Source: Flavobacterium ajazii
Lineage (GTDB): Bacteria > Bacteroidota > Bacteroidia > Flavobacteriales > Flavobacteriaceae
DNA length: 64,000 nt
Assembly: GCF_010614725.1 (NCBI RefSeq)
Contig: NZ_JAAEHL010000003.1
Span: forward strand, 372,001-436,000
Reading direction: 5' to 3'
Numbering within the stretch: position 1 is the first letter of the stretch; each line of letters begins with the position of its first letter. The notes under the pieces were generated by a model. It did not search any database. It was not told where the DNA came from and saw only the letters and a program-made list of their open reading frames with translations. Below, one piece after another: positions 15,786 to 25,536 of this stretch. Position numbers and translations under genes: made by a program.

Positions 15786-18700
15786 TTACCAATTAAACCA
15801 AGGTGTAACATATTTAGGTTTTAAATCTTGTAAATTTAAATGGTTTCCTCCTGTCAATATTCTCGCTCCACCACTTACGTGAGGTAAAGGTGTCAATTGA
15901 CTACTTGGAATTGAAAATTCAACATAAGCACCTTTACCAGCTTGTCCAAAATTAGGATTGGTAGAAAATGGTTGTATTTCAACATCAACACCAACATCAA
16001 TTCCTCCAGAAACTCTTGACGGAAAAAGTGTATTAGACTCTTTAATAGCTCTCAATGATTCAGGTGAAGTATGATGTCTGACTAATGTCATATCGGTACT
16101 ATTACTTGATGTATTCCCCATACCTGTCGGTTCGGCTTGAGTTTTTAAGGATTTTTCATATTCCACTCGAGCTTCTGCAGTTGCATTATTAATATTTCCT
16201 GCAACAACTGTAGCAGAAGGCTTAACTTCTGTCCCAAACCAAATACCTGAACCACTAGCTTTAGCTGCTGAAAACCCCGAGACACCACCGCCAATTGCAC
16301 CGAACACTGCCGACATGCCCAAACCGGCATTCCAATCGTTGCCTGATATCAAATTGGTCATTGCTCCTAAAGTAGTAGAAGTAGCTGCGCCAGATAATGC
16401 TCCCGGAATAATTCCAACTGCCCCTATGGCGGCGCTCATATATGCCCCTGCATAGCCTGTAGCAGCACCCATAAGGGCTCCTGTAAATCCTGCCATTAAG
16501 GATTGTTTTAAAGTACCTCCATTGAGTGCAGTACCCAATGTGCCACCTACAAAACCTGCTCCTGCACCAGCCCACATTGCCGCAACAAGAGGTGTCGCAG
16601 TACCCATTGAAGCTACTATCACAACTGCTGTAGCAACTGCTGCTGTTGCTGTTACAACGGTTTTCCAATTATTTTTCCACCAACTCTTCCAAGACTCCCC
16701 ACTAGGATCTGTGTATTTTAATGGATTATTTAGCACATAACTATAACGGTTGTAGTTTTGCGTATCACCCGGATCCTGTACATAATTATCAGGCTGCAGG
16801 AAACGGTGGAGTTTAGGATCATACAAACGACCGTTCATGTGGATGAGCCCTACACTTTGCAAATGTTCATGTCCGGTATAACCTCTATCTAATAAACTAA
16901 GACCATTTAATGTATTTCCTGCCCCATCCTGTACTATTACATTACCCCAGGCATCAAACAAACGTTTTTCCAGCACTTGGCCTGTGGCATCGCTAATACC
17001 AACTATACTTCCTTGATAATCTCTTTGTAAATATAAATAATTCTGGGTAGCGCCATCACTTTTTAACACTACAGGCACACTGTAGCCATCGCCGCCTATA
17101 TATGTTATAAACTCAACTGCTCCAGTCTGGATGTTGTGTTTAATCTCCATGCTGCCATCTGCAGAGTAGTATTTACGTAATGGTCTTAATAATTTGTCGT
17201 TATCTGTACTACCATAAAATAGGGTACTACGGCTATTAGCGTCGTTATAAGTAAAACTAATTTTGTCTTTTCCTGTTTCCTCGATTTGATAAGGGCTCTT
17301 AAAGGCATTGTAACTAATGTTTTGCTCGTTATTTGTTTGATAATGAGTTAAAGCATCGGGCGTAACTGTTATCGAAGTGTTTTGGTACGCTTTTGCAGTA
17401 TTGGCATAATTATAAGTTCCTACTGCATTTTGAGTTATCCTTCCGCGGTCATCATAACTTTGTGTTTCGGTAAGTCCGGCGGTATTTTTAAACGAAGTAA
17501 GACGGTCTAAAGTATCATAAGTAAAACTTTCATTCCAATTGAATAAATTATTGGTTCTGCTGGTTAAGTTTCCTTTTTGAGGATCAAAAACCGTATTAAG
17601 GGTCATGATGTTTCCTGGGGAAACAATCAATCGATCCTGTTTAGTTTGAGAAATAAATCCATAAGAATCATAAGTATTTGTAATGGAAATATTTCCATTA
17701 GCCATAGTCGCACCCGTAAGCTGTCCTCTGGCATTAATGGTATTGGTTTGCCATAATACCTGAGAATTGGATGCGTCTATTATTTGCCAGGGCTGTCCGT
17801 TTTTATAAGTATGTTGTACGGTTTTGGTACTTGATTTTCCAGCTGCAGTAGCTATTGAAGTTTCAGTATCTATCCTGCCAAAGGCATCATAAGTCAATTG
17901 TTTGGTAAAGCTGGCATACGGAGTTGTTTCAACAGAAGAGGTCAATCTTTTATTGCTGTCGTACGTATAAACAGTGGTGGTAGTTGCATTATTTTCTAAG
18001 GCATCAACAAAAGTACTGGATGTTAGTAATTTGCTGGCAGCATCATAGGCATACGTAGTGGTACTGTTGGTATTCGTTCCAGCAATTGTTTTTTGGGTTA
18101 GTTTGCCTACTGTGTTTAGGGTGTAAGTTGTGGTGCCATTGGGTGTTGTTTCTGTTAAGACCTGCCCTACATCATTATAAGTGTAATTATATTCACCAGC
18201 CGATGGGTCAGTAAGTTTAGTTTTTCTGCCCCAGCCATTCTGCTCAATAGTCGTTACTTCTCCATTATAATTGGATGATTTTAGATTGCTATTGGCAAAA
18301 TAAGTATAGGTAATTGTTCCGCCAGGGGTATCGGTCAAAGATACTGTATTGCCTAATGCATTTTTGGTTACTGATTTTGTTTTAGTACCGTCATTAATGG
18401 TAGTGGTCAAACCGGAATAACTGATGCTTGTCGTTTTGCCTGTAAAAGATATATTTTGTGTTGGTCTTCCAAACGCATCATATTGGGTTTCGTTCCATTG
18501 GCTTGCACTACTGCCGTCATAGGGTTCACTTACCTTAAAATTTCGGTCATAAATATCATACAGATAAGAAACACTCGAGATATTCCCATTTAAGTCTTTT
18601 GCACTGACGGTTATTTTTCGTCCTAAATCATCATAGAGTTCTTCATTAAAACTGCCGTCATCACCGGTTGTAGTTATTTTTGTTTTTTCGTTAATTTGGG

Positions 18701-21700
18701 TATAGGTATAAGTATTGTTTTTTCCTAGATAATCTGTAGTCTTTGTTTTCTTGAACCAGGCATCATATAAATAAGAAGTGGTTAGCCCATTCGGATTGGT
18801 TTCAGAATTTAATACACCAGTAACTGTATTGTAACTATAGGTTGTCGCTAGTCCTTCTACATCAATACTTTTGGTTAAAAACCTTCCTGAAGAGTCATAT
18901 TCATAATTTGTTTCTCTCGGACTAAAATTGTTACCTGAAATTGTTTTTTTGGTAATGTTACCAAAGGAGTCATAGACATTATCTTCGGTGATAAAGTTAG
19001 TATTATGTCCCTTTTTCTTTACTTGAGTTAATAAACCACCTGTATTATAAACGTATTGTCCTTCAGTAGTCATAGTGTCTCCTGAAACTGTCACGCTTTG
19101 TGTTTTATTCGTGGGCCTGCCTACAACATAAGGAGAGCTTGTAGGCGTAGCATACGTCAAATTAGTTACTGTAGTTTGTTGGGTTGCCCCTCCTTCTTTT
19201 ACTGTAACTGTTGATGTTGTTGGATTATTATAAACATCATACACAATGGAGGAAGTTTCTGTGCTGGTATTTTCCAGTCCATTGTATTGTTGAGAACTGG
19301 TAAGCTTGAGATTGAATACTTTAGCAGCACTTAAAGTACTAGTGTAGCTGGATGTTGATTTACTAATAAAATCAGACGGAGCAGCGTAGCTACTGGCATT
19401 TTGTTGACCAGGTACAGTATAGGTTTCTATGTTAGCTCCACGCAAGTTCGTATCAAATTTTGATACTGTTGAAATAATAGGATTATTATTGTCAAACCAA
19501 TTGGTATTAGCCGTAGATTTAAAGCCTAAAAAACCTAATCCTTCAGTATTTGAAATTCCGTCATAATAGGAATACAATTGTTTTTTATAACCTGTGGCAC
19601 TTTGTTTTTCTAACATAAAAACCACCTGCATGCTGGAAGCAGTTTCAATATTGGAATTAGGATAAGTCTCTGAATAAGAGCTGTTATAAATAGGACTATA
19701 AAAACCATTGTCATAATCAACATCTGAGTTTAAGGGTTTATAAGTGATGGATTCTGTTACACCATTACCAGTAGTAATAGAACCTAGTAATTGATCTTTA
19801 GTATTATCCTTATTAGAATTAAAATAGAAAATTTTATCATTACTTAAAAACGCTATTTCCAATGTTGGATTATAAGGCTTGTCTTTGCTTTGAATTCCTT
19901 TTCCTGTAGGCAGATAAATAGGAAGTGAGTTGAGAAATATATCGGATAGATATGGACTAATTGCTTCAACTGAAGTAGCACCGAAAGCTCCGTTGCTATT
20001 TTTGTAACATGTTATTGCTATCTTTCCTAAAGTATTTCCTGAGTTTCGGGTAGTCGTTGCTCTAAATAAATCGGATTTTCCATCTTTATCGTAATCAGAT
20101 GCTGAATAATTGTGGGTTTCAGTTGAAATATTTCTATAATAAGGTGCTCCGGTAATTGTTTGTTTATAAAAACCTGTTCCTGTAGAGGAATATTTATACC
20201 AATCATACGAATCATACGCTTTTGGAATCATAAAATCAGTTTTTCCATCACCATTATAGTCCCCTAGTATAATTGTTTTGCTTGAATCTACAGAAATATT
20301 TGAATCTGAATAATCCCATAATACAACCAGCTGATTTGTATTATCTAAAGTGTAACTGGTTACTTTTCCATTTACGAAAACCATAAAGTCCGACTTCCCA
20401 TCACCATTGATATCGGCTACTTCTATTCTGGAAGTCGTAGTTAAATTAGTTAACAATTCTCCTGAGTATGTTAAAAAATCAGATGTATTATCTCTTTTTA
20501 AATCAATAAAATAGACTTTTTTAGAAGTAATTGTTGATTTTATATATGGTTTACAACTAATTTGATTAGGAGTGTAATTATCAAGACTGGTGTCAATCGA
20601 AACTATATCTGTTAAACCATCTCCATTAAAATCTCCTGAAAGCACTCTCTTAGGAAATATTTTAGCAACTCGTTCTGGAGGAGTACAAGCATTAATTTTA
20701 AATAAGCCAACTAATGTAGTAGGAAAATTAACAACACGTTCATATTGATAAAGAATAGGGTAAGTAGCGGAAGCACTATAAACCGTAAAAGTATAATTAG
20801 TATCTGTTTTTTTAGCGACTGTCCATCCTTGTTTAGGCATAAGATGATTATTCCAACTTAGCCACGTGGTTGCAAAAATTTCTTCAAAAGCCCCTACATT
20901 ATGCTGAGTGCCAAAATTCACGTAATTATCTGAATCTATACTTGAAAACAACCAGTATTTAGCCTTGCTGTCAGTACCGGTAGTTGGATAAAGTATGAAT
21001 TCCATTTTTTCATCTCCATCAAAATCCCCGGAAACAGTTCCTGCATTTAATGAGGTAATATTTCCAATACTTAAATTGGTAGTGATGTTAGCGTAGGAAA
21101 TAGATTCAGTAGTATCTTCATAAGTAAAAACCGTAGGATTATAACTTTTGGTATTATCACCACTTTTTTCGGTTATACTTGTTAATCGTTGATAGCCCAG
21201 AGAATTTGTATTATAAGCCAATTGATAACTTCTAAAACCAATACTATTAGCTGTAACAACAATGTTGTTTAAAATTTTGTCCTGTACAATCTTTTGATTG
21301 CCTACATAAAATTCTTCCGGACGACTACCCGTAGCATAATTAAACTGAATTTTGTTTATAGCAGTTGTCGCCCCTAATGTTCCATAATTAATAGTAGCAA
21401 TACTCAAACTATTATTGACATTATTATACGTATAACTGATACGAACTCCCTGTGGATTTTCCCAATAGGTAATGGAATATTCAATTATACTTCTGGAATC
21501 TGTAGAATTTCCATAATAGGCCTTTGAACCATCAGGATATTCTACTAAAAAGTAAGATGGTCCATAAGTAGCGCCATTGGGGTGTACTCCATAAGAAGTA
21601 ATCTTTATATTTGAAAAATTTTCGGTTTCATAAACGGTTCCATTCGCTCCATAAGTCCCTGTTTTAGCTATTAACCGTTGACCATCTAAAGCAAAACGAT

Positions 21701-22160
21701 CTAAATTATCGAAATCTACTCCGTCAATTACACCGTCATGAAATTTTGTTGCTGGTATCCTTGTAATTTTAGAAACTCCGGTAATATTCCAGCCATATCC
21801 AGCCATGCCATTGCCCCCTTGGCTATTATAGGCTAAACTTATTTGAGGAACAACCCCATTAATTCCGGAAGGAACCATAATAGGAATATTGTAATTTGCA
21901 CTTCCTGAAAGTGAAACTGATAATTGCCCTTCGGTAATTCCTACCTCACTAGAGTTACCCGTAGGGGTTATTGCTGCTGTAGATAGCATCTTTGCAGTTG
22001 AAGTCGAACTAAATGATTTTTTTTCAGTAATTATTACATTATTTTCAGAATCCATTCTTTTAATAGGAATTAAACCTTTCACAGGTATACCTCCCATATC
22101 TTGTGCAGACATAAAAAAAGAAAATCCTAAAAAAATTAGGCTAAAGTAAAATTGCTTCAT
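15786..22160 (-). CDS. SpvB/Rhs polymorphic toxin with ADP-ribosyltransferase-like C-terminus
   Basis: 2124 aa, exported by a Sec signal peptide (cleavage near FMSAQ). In order: an SpvB/TcdB-like N-terminal region (GSANYNIPIMVPSG, SLAYNSQGGNGMAGYGW); FG-GAP calcium motifs near residues 377-690 (GDFDGDEKMEF, GDFNGDGLTDI, ADINGDGKSDF, GDYNGDGKTDF); many YD repeats about 1040-1700; and the Rhs core (GYTGHEHLQSVGLIHMNGRLYDP, then DPSGE near 1822). The last 300 residues are the variable tip: a Gly/Ala-rich hydrophobic stretch, a linker, and about 100 residues (LVRHHTSPESLRAIKES ... GKGAYVEFSIP) that resemble HYD1-type ADP-ribosyltransferase toxins. The toxin chemistry is inferred. It is cotranscribed with the T9SS-tailed gene 2 bp upstream. 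Confidence 0.92.
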   Translation of the reverse strand: MKQFYFSLIFLGFSFFMSAQDMGGIPVKGLIPIKRMDSENNVIITEKKSFSSTSTAKMLSTAAITPTGNSSEVGITEGQLSVSLSGSANYNIPIMVPSGINGVVPQISLAYNSQGGNGMAGYGWNITGVSKITRIPATKFHDGVIDGVDFDNLDRFALDGQRLIAKTGTYGANGTVYETENFSNIKITSYGVHPNGATYGPSYFLVEYPDGSKAYYGNSTDSRSIIEYSITYWENPQGVRISYTYNNVNNSLSIATINYGTLGATTAINKIQFNYATGSRPEEFYVGNQKIVQDKILNNIVVTANSIGFRSYQLAYNTNSLGYQRLTSITEKSGDNTKSYNPTVFTYEDTTESISYANITTNLSIGNITSLNAGTVSGDFDGDEKMEFILYPTTGTDSKAKYWLFSSIDSDNYVNFGTQHNVGAFEEIFATTWLSWNNHLMPKQGWTVAKKTDTNYTFTVYSASATYPILYQYERVVNFPTTLVGLFKINACTPPERVAKIFPKRVLSGDFNGDGLTDIVSIDTSLDNYTPNQISCKPYIKSTITSKKVYFIDLKRDNTSDFLTYSGELLTNLTTTSRIEVADINGDGKSDFMVFVNGKVTSYTLDNTNQLVVLWDYSDSNISVDSSKTIILGDYNGDGKTDFMIPKAYDSYDWYKYSSTGTGFYKQTITGAPYYRNISTETHNYSASDYDKDGKSDLFRATTTRNSGNTLGKIAITCYKNSNGAFGATSVEAISPYLSDIFLNSLPIYLPTGKGIQSKDKPYNPTLEIAFLSNDKIFYFNSNKDNTKDQLLGSITTGNGVTESITYKPLNSDVDYDNGFYSPIYNSSYSETYPNSNIETASSMQVVFMLEKQSATGYKKQLYSYYDGISNTEGLGFLGFKSTANTNWFDNNNPIISTVSKFDTNLRGANIETYTVPGQQNASSYAAPSDFISKSTSSYTSTLSAAKVFNLKLTSSQQYNGLENTSTETSSIVYDVYNNPTTSTVTVKEGGATQQTTVTNLTYATPTSSPYVVGRPTNKTQSVTVSGDTMTTEGQYVYNTGGLLTQVKKKGHNTNFITEDNVYDSFGNITKKTISGNNFSPRETNYEYDSSGRFLTKSIDVEGLATTYSYNTVTGVLNSETNPNGLTTSYLYDAWFKKTKTTDYLGKNNTYTYTQINEKTKITTTGDDGSFNEELYDDLGRKITVSAKDLNGNISSVSYLYDIYDRNFKVSEPYDGSSASQWNETQYDAFGRPTQNISFTGKTTSISYSGLTTTINDGTKTKSVTKNALGNTVSLTDTPGGTITYTYFANSNLKSSNYNGEVTTIEQNGWGRKTKLTDPSAGEYNYTYNDVGQVLTETTPNGTTTYTLNTVGKLTQKTIAGTNTNSTTTYAYDAASKLLTSSTFVDALENNATTTTVYTYDSNKRLTSSVETTPYASFTKQLTYDAFGRIDTETSIATAAGKSSTKTVQHTYKNGQPWQIIDASNSQVLWQTNTINARGQLTGATMANGNISITNTYDSYGFISQTKQDRLIVSPGNIMTLNTVFDPQKGNLTSRTNNLFNWNESFTYDTLDRLTSFKNTAGLTETQSYDDRGRITQNAVGTYNYANTAKAYQNTSITVTPDALTHYQTNNEQNISYNAFKSPYQIEETGKDKISFTYNDANSRSTLFYGSTDNDKLLRPLRKYYSADGSMEIKHNIQTGAVEFITYIGGDGYSVPVVLKSDGATQNYLYLQRDYQGSIVGISDATGQVLEKRLFDAWGNVIVQDGAGNTLNGLSLLDRGYTGHEHLQSVGLIHMNGRLYDPKLHRFLQPDNYVQDPGDTQNYNRYSYVLNNPLKYTDPSGESWKSWWKNNWKTVVTATAAVATAVVIVASMGTATPLVAAMWAGAGAGFVGGTLGTALNGGTLKQSLMAGFTGALMGAATGYAGAYMSAAIGAVGIIPGALSGAATSTTLGAMTNLISGNDWNAGLGMSAVFGAIGGGVSGFSAAKASGSGIWFGTEVKPSATVVAGNINNATAEARVEYEKSLKTQAEPTGMGNTSSNSTDMTLVRHHTSPESLRAIKESNTLFPSRVSGGIDVGVDVEIQPFSTNPNFGQAGKGAYVEFSIPSSQLTPLPHVSGGARILTGGNHLNLQDLKPKYVTPWFNW

Positions 22161-22162
22161 AT

Positions 22163-22609
22163 TTATTCTTTAATGATTTTAATTGATTTTTGTTCTCCAT
22201 TACTGTAATTAAGCAAAACAGCATAAATACCACTTGGGTAACTCTGAAAAGGAATATTTTGGCTATTTATTTTAGAATCTACTTTATACTCGATTAATAA
22301 CTGCCCTGTTATGGCGAAAACCTTAATTAAAGAAACATTATTCTCTGCCGAGAGTTGCCATGCAAGGTAAAGTTCTTCCTTTACCGGATTAGGGTAGTAG
22401 GAAATTACATCTCCCTGAGAAAATTTCAATAAATCATCTTCAGTAAGAGCTTCGATCTCTTTTATTTCTTTTGCAGGTTTTGAAGTGCATGATAAACACA
22501 ATACACGTGTAATCTGATTTCCCGCATTGTCGTAACTAAATTCTAATTTTTGTTGTGCCTGTGTTAGAAAAGAAAATAGCAATATCACAAATAGTAATTC
22601 TTTTTTCAT
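22163..22609 (-). CDS. Small T9SS type A-tailed protein preceding the Rhs toxin
   Basis: 148 aa with a signal peptide (cleavage near TQAQ). It is followed at once by a single Rhs-like YDNAGNQITRV motif and a Cys pair (CLSC). A C-terminal T9SS type A sorting domain spans about residues 68-148 (SYYPNPVKEELYLAW, YPSGIYAVLL, KSIKIIKE). The T9SS exports such proteins across the outer membrane. The stop lies 2 bp before the Rhs start, so the two are almost certainly translated together. The Rhs protein has no T9SS tail of its own. A helper or adaptor role in its surface delivery is a reasonable guess but unproven. Confidence 0.82.
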   Translation of the reverse strand: MKKELLFVILLFSFLTQAQQKLEFSYDNAGNQITRVLCLSCTSKPAKEIKEIEALTEDDLLKFSQGDVISYYPNPVKEELYLAWQLSAENNVSLIKVFAITGQLLIEYKVDSKINSQNIPFQSYPSGIYAVLLNYSNGEQKSIKIIKE

Positions 22610-22826
22610 ATAAATAGCATTGTTGGGTAAGTTTTAATTTTGTGCAAATATCCCTTAAAGTGACACTTATAAGCAATACCTACTTTTAGTGATATTATGA
22701 ATAAATTCGTGTAAATAAAATGAAAAAACTCTATGTTTTTTTGTTCTGGCTTATCAATAATCTCCAAAAAGATACAAGAACCAACGCCTATTTTTGCAAA
22801 TAACTGATCTATAGAAACCAATAAAA

Positions 22827-22861
22827 AAGCTGCCAAAAATTTTTACAATTTTTGACAGCTT
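22827..22861 (-). terminator. Terminator downstream of the porin gene
   Basis: Minus-strand stem of about 15 bp, AAGCTGTCAAAAATT with AATTTTTGGCAGCTT (one wobble), followed by T6, between the porin and T9SS-tail genes. Confidence 0.65.
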
Positions 22862-22928
22862 CCAAAAAAAAAAAAAAATATCAATCTTTATCTCTTTTCC
22901 AAAAAGAGTATGTTTTTAATATTAAATC

Positions 22929-23984
22929 TTAGAATCCGTAAACCAAAGCTATAAGTACTTGTGAAGCAGATTTAGTAGGAAGTAAATCAGAATCTACGAA
23001 CACTTCTTCTGAATTAGAATCAAGTCTAAACTCAGGGATAATAGTCAAACCGTTTATTTTATAATTTCCTGACAAAGTAAAAGCTGTAACTTTAGTATCT
23101 CCAGATCCCTCTTTAAATTTAAAATATTCACCACGCAACCCTAAAGAAAAAGCATCACTGATTGCATAAGATGGATATAAAGCTGCTCCAGTATAACCAA
23201 CATCTCCTTCGTTTGAAAAATCAGCAGCATTTAAACCCAATTTAAATTTATCAGTTAATTGGAACGATCCTGTCAAGTCAACAATAGTTCCGCTTACTGA
23301 ACCATCTAGAAAATTCAAATAACCACTCACTTTATCAGTTACATAAGACAATTGACCACCTACAGCATTTAATCCTTTTTGAGGATCAGCTTGGTAAACA
23401 TTCCAAGAGTCATTAAATACACCTACCATTGCACCAAATTTCTCAGTTATTGCATAATTTGCTTTAACACCTGCATTTTGGAATGGCCCGTATGAGAACA
23501 AATAAGAAGTTGAGTAGTGAAAATTAGCTACAGGAGAGATTACTTCATATCCGATAAAAGTCCCCATGTAACCTGCAGTTAAAGTAAGTTTATCAGTAAC
23601 TGCATAACTAGCATACAAATTTTGGATATGGAATGAATCCCCAGAAGTACTTACATTAGGAATAACATCACCATTATCATCATATACTACACCTGGATCA
23701 TTTAGAAGCGATTGTCTTTGTCCTCTTGGCCCGAAAGACAACTCACCTACAAAAGAAATATTTTTTATTTTTTTCTTCAAAGCAATATCTAACATTCCTA
23801 AAGAAACAGAATTCTGATCTGTTGCGAAGCTTGTTGGGATGTTAGGAACTTTGGCAAAATCATATTTGTAATATATATCCCCTGAACCTGAGATTTCTAA
23901 AGGGGTAGTTTCTGGTGTTTCATCTTGTGCAAATGCAAAACTTGTTGTTAAGGCTAATGATAAAATACATAATACTTTTTTCAT
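22929..23984 (-). CDS. Outer-membrane beta-barrel porin (OmpL-like, BBP2 type)
   Basis: 351 aa with a signal peptide (cleavage near FAFAQ) and an Asp/Glu-Thr-Pro linker. Amphipathic strands cover the rest, ending in an aromatic residue (LVYGF) typical of barrels. Phrases such as FHIQNLYASYAVTDKLTLTAG and the repeated Y-A-I-T/S-D-x-F pattern match putative beta-barrel porin-2/OmpL-like proteins of Bacteroidota. It probably forms a general or solute-selective pore. It is a single gene with its own terminator, and more than 570 bp of non-coding DNA separates it from the polysaccharide locus. Confidence 0.8.
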   Translation of the reverse strand: MKKVLCILSLALTTSFAFAQDETPETTPLEISGSGDIYYKYDFAKVPNIPTSFATDQNSVSLGMLDIALKKKIKNISFVGELSFGPRGQRQSLLNDPGVVYDDNGDVIPNVSTSGDSFHIQNLYASYAVTDKLTLTAGYMGTFIGYEVISPVANFHYSTSYLFSYGPFQNAGVKANYAITEKFGAMVGVFNDSWNVYQADPQKGLNAVGGQLSYVTDKVSGYLNFLDGSVSGTIVDLTGSFQLTDKFKLGLNAADFSNEGDVGYTGAALYPSYAISDAFSLGLRGEYFKFKEGSGDTKVTAFTLSGNYKINGLTIIPEFRLDSNSEEVFVDSDLLPTKSASQVLIALVYGF

Positions 23985-24514
23985 GTGTAAATTGGTTTTA
24001 GTTAATTAATTTGATTCTGGTTAGTTAAATTTTTATCTCTTATTTATAATACGATTTCACTTTTGAACTTCAAATCCCGTCTAAATCATCATCATTTCCT
24101 TCAGCGAATTTATTAACTTTTGTATGAGTAGAACAATCGAAAACCATTTTTTTGCCATTTTAAAAGCAGAATTACGGATTACAAAAATTAAATTTAAAAT
24201 AATCGTTTTTTCACATTTATACGGGTATGTTTTTAAAAATACAATAACACAATTCAATCAATAAATACATAAAAAACAGGGTTTAAAACAAAACATAACA
24301 TCAAAAATGCGTTATTTCTCACTTTTATTTAAACAAAAAACACACATACCCCTTATTTTTATAGGGGTTTAATCAAAAACAAACAAAAACAAAATAAAAA
24401 GCATATTTACAACACATAAAACAAACAGAAGAAAAACGCTCATTTAATTCCTACAAAAAAGACATCACTTAAAACCAGCAAAGGCCCTGTCATTTTAAAC
24501 TCTAATAAAAACAA
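23985..24514. other. Long AT-rich intergenic region
   Basis: No plausible gene in six frames. The sequence is very A-rich on the plus strand, and the only structure seen is a short CCCCT/AGGGG hairpin near 24350-24366. It should contain the porin promoter, but no clear TAnnTTTG match was found near the porin start. Confidence 0.5.
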
Positions 24515-24540
24515 AAAGCCTGTCCAAACGAACAGGCTTT
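24515..24540 (-). terminator. Terminator of the susCD-GH5 operon
   Basis: 9-bp perfect stem AAAGCCTGT / ACAGGCTTT with an 8-nt loop, 21 bp downstream of the GH5 stop on the minus strand and followed by T-rich sequence. Confidence 0.75.
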
Positions 24541-24560
24541 CCTTAAAAAACAAACAGATT

Positions 24561-25526
24561 TTACTCCTGAGTGTTGTATTTTCGTAAAAAATCACGAATC
24601 TTAATTCCAGATTCTTTCAAATCCTTTTCTTTCCAGTTTCCTTCCGATTTAGCAGATTTATACAAAATAGAACAGGTTTCTTCTTTATCAGATACCGACC
24701 ATGTAATCCAACTTAAATTTCGGGCTTCCATCCAATCTATATATTCCTGCCAGGCCTTCATGTTCAAAGCTCCGTCTCCTGAAGCTTCCATACCGGCAGA
24801 TTCAGACACAAAAATTGGCAAACCATTTTTAATAGCCTCGTCAGTCCTGTCCCTTAATTCTTTTCCGTGAGTAGCAGCATAAAAATGCATTGTATACATT
24901 ATATTATTACATCCTAAAATCGGATCGGCTGCCGGAAGATTGACATCCTGATCCCAATGGGGGCATCCTACCAAAATAACATTGTTAGAATCATTTCCTC
25001 TTATCACCTTAATTACTTCCTCGGCATATGTCTTAATTTCTGACCATGTTTCATCATCTGGTTCATTAAATACTTCATATATTATATTGGGGTATTTTCC
25101 ATACTTTTTAGACATCTCTGCAAAAAAGACCTTGGCTTCTTTTAGATTAACATTATGGCTATGCCAATCGATAATCACATATATATCCGACTTTATCGCA
25201 CCTTTTATTACTGCCTCGATTTTATCTTTTGAAAACTTCGAATCCTTTATATATGACCTCTCTCCCAGTTCGATTCCCATAGCCGCACGAACCACATTAC
25301 ATTTAAAATCTTTTTTTAGCCAGTTAACAGCTTTCTCATTGTAAAATCTTGGCCACATACTATGCCAGCCAAAACTCATTCCACGCAAGACTACGGGATT
25401 ATTATTCTTATCTACCAATTGAGTCCCCTGTACATTTAGCTGTCCATGTTTTTTTACAAATTGAGCATTAGCAAAGTAAGACATCAACAATAAAAGAATG
25501 AGACAAAAATTATTGATTAATTTCAT
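24561..25526 (-). CDS. GH5 endo-glycanase (subfamily 2-like), last gene of the susCD operon
   Basis: 321 aa with a signal peptide (cleavage near FANAQ) and a single GH5 (beta/alpha)8 barrel. It has the cellulase-like opening LRGMSFGWHSMWPRFYN, the acid/base glutamate in YEVFNEP and the nucleophile glutamate in FVSESAG. The subfamily 2 look suggests an endo-beta-1,4-glucanase, so in this locus it may cut glucose-containing stretches of glucomannan. It follows GH27 by 10 bp. Activity on cellulose, mannan or mixed backbones cannot be settled from sequence alone. Confidence 0.88.
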   Translation of the reverse strand: MKLINNFCLILLLLMSYFANAQFVKKHGQLNVQGTQLVDKNNNPVVLRGMSFGWHSMWPRFYNEKAVNWLKKDFKCNVVRAAMGIELGERSYIKDSKFSKDKIEAVIKGAIKSDIYVIIDWHSHNVNLKEAKVFFAEMSKKYGKYPNIIYEVFNEPDDETWSEIKTYAEEVIKVIRGNDSNNVILVGCPHWDQDVNLPAADPILGCNNIMYTMHFYAATHGKELRDRTDEAIKNGLPIFVSESAGMEASGDGALNMKAWQEYIDWMEARNLSWITWSVSDKEETCSILYKSAKSEGNWKEKDLKESGIKIRDFLRKYNTQE

Positions 25527-25536
25527 AACATTTTTT

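Noticed and set aside
16261..16668. 135-codon ORF inside the Rhs C-terminal region in another frame
   Set aside because: It is a frame-shifted shadow of the Gly/Ala-rich toxin region, with an unnatural Cys/Arg/Tyr-rich translation.
22606..22836. 76-codon minus-strand ORF upstream of the T9SS-tailed gene
   Set aside because: It overlaps the porin-side terminator, has no family resemblance and no usable promoter context; it looks like chance open sequence.
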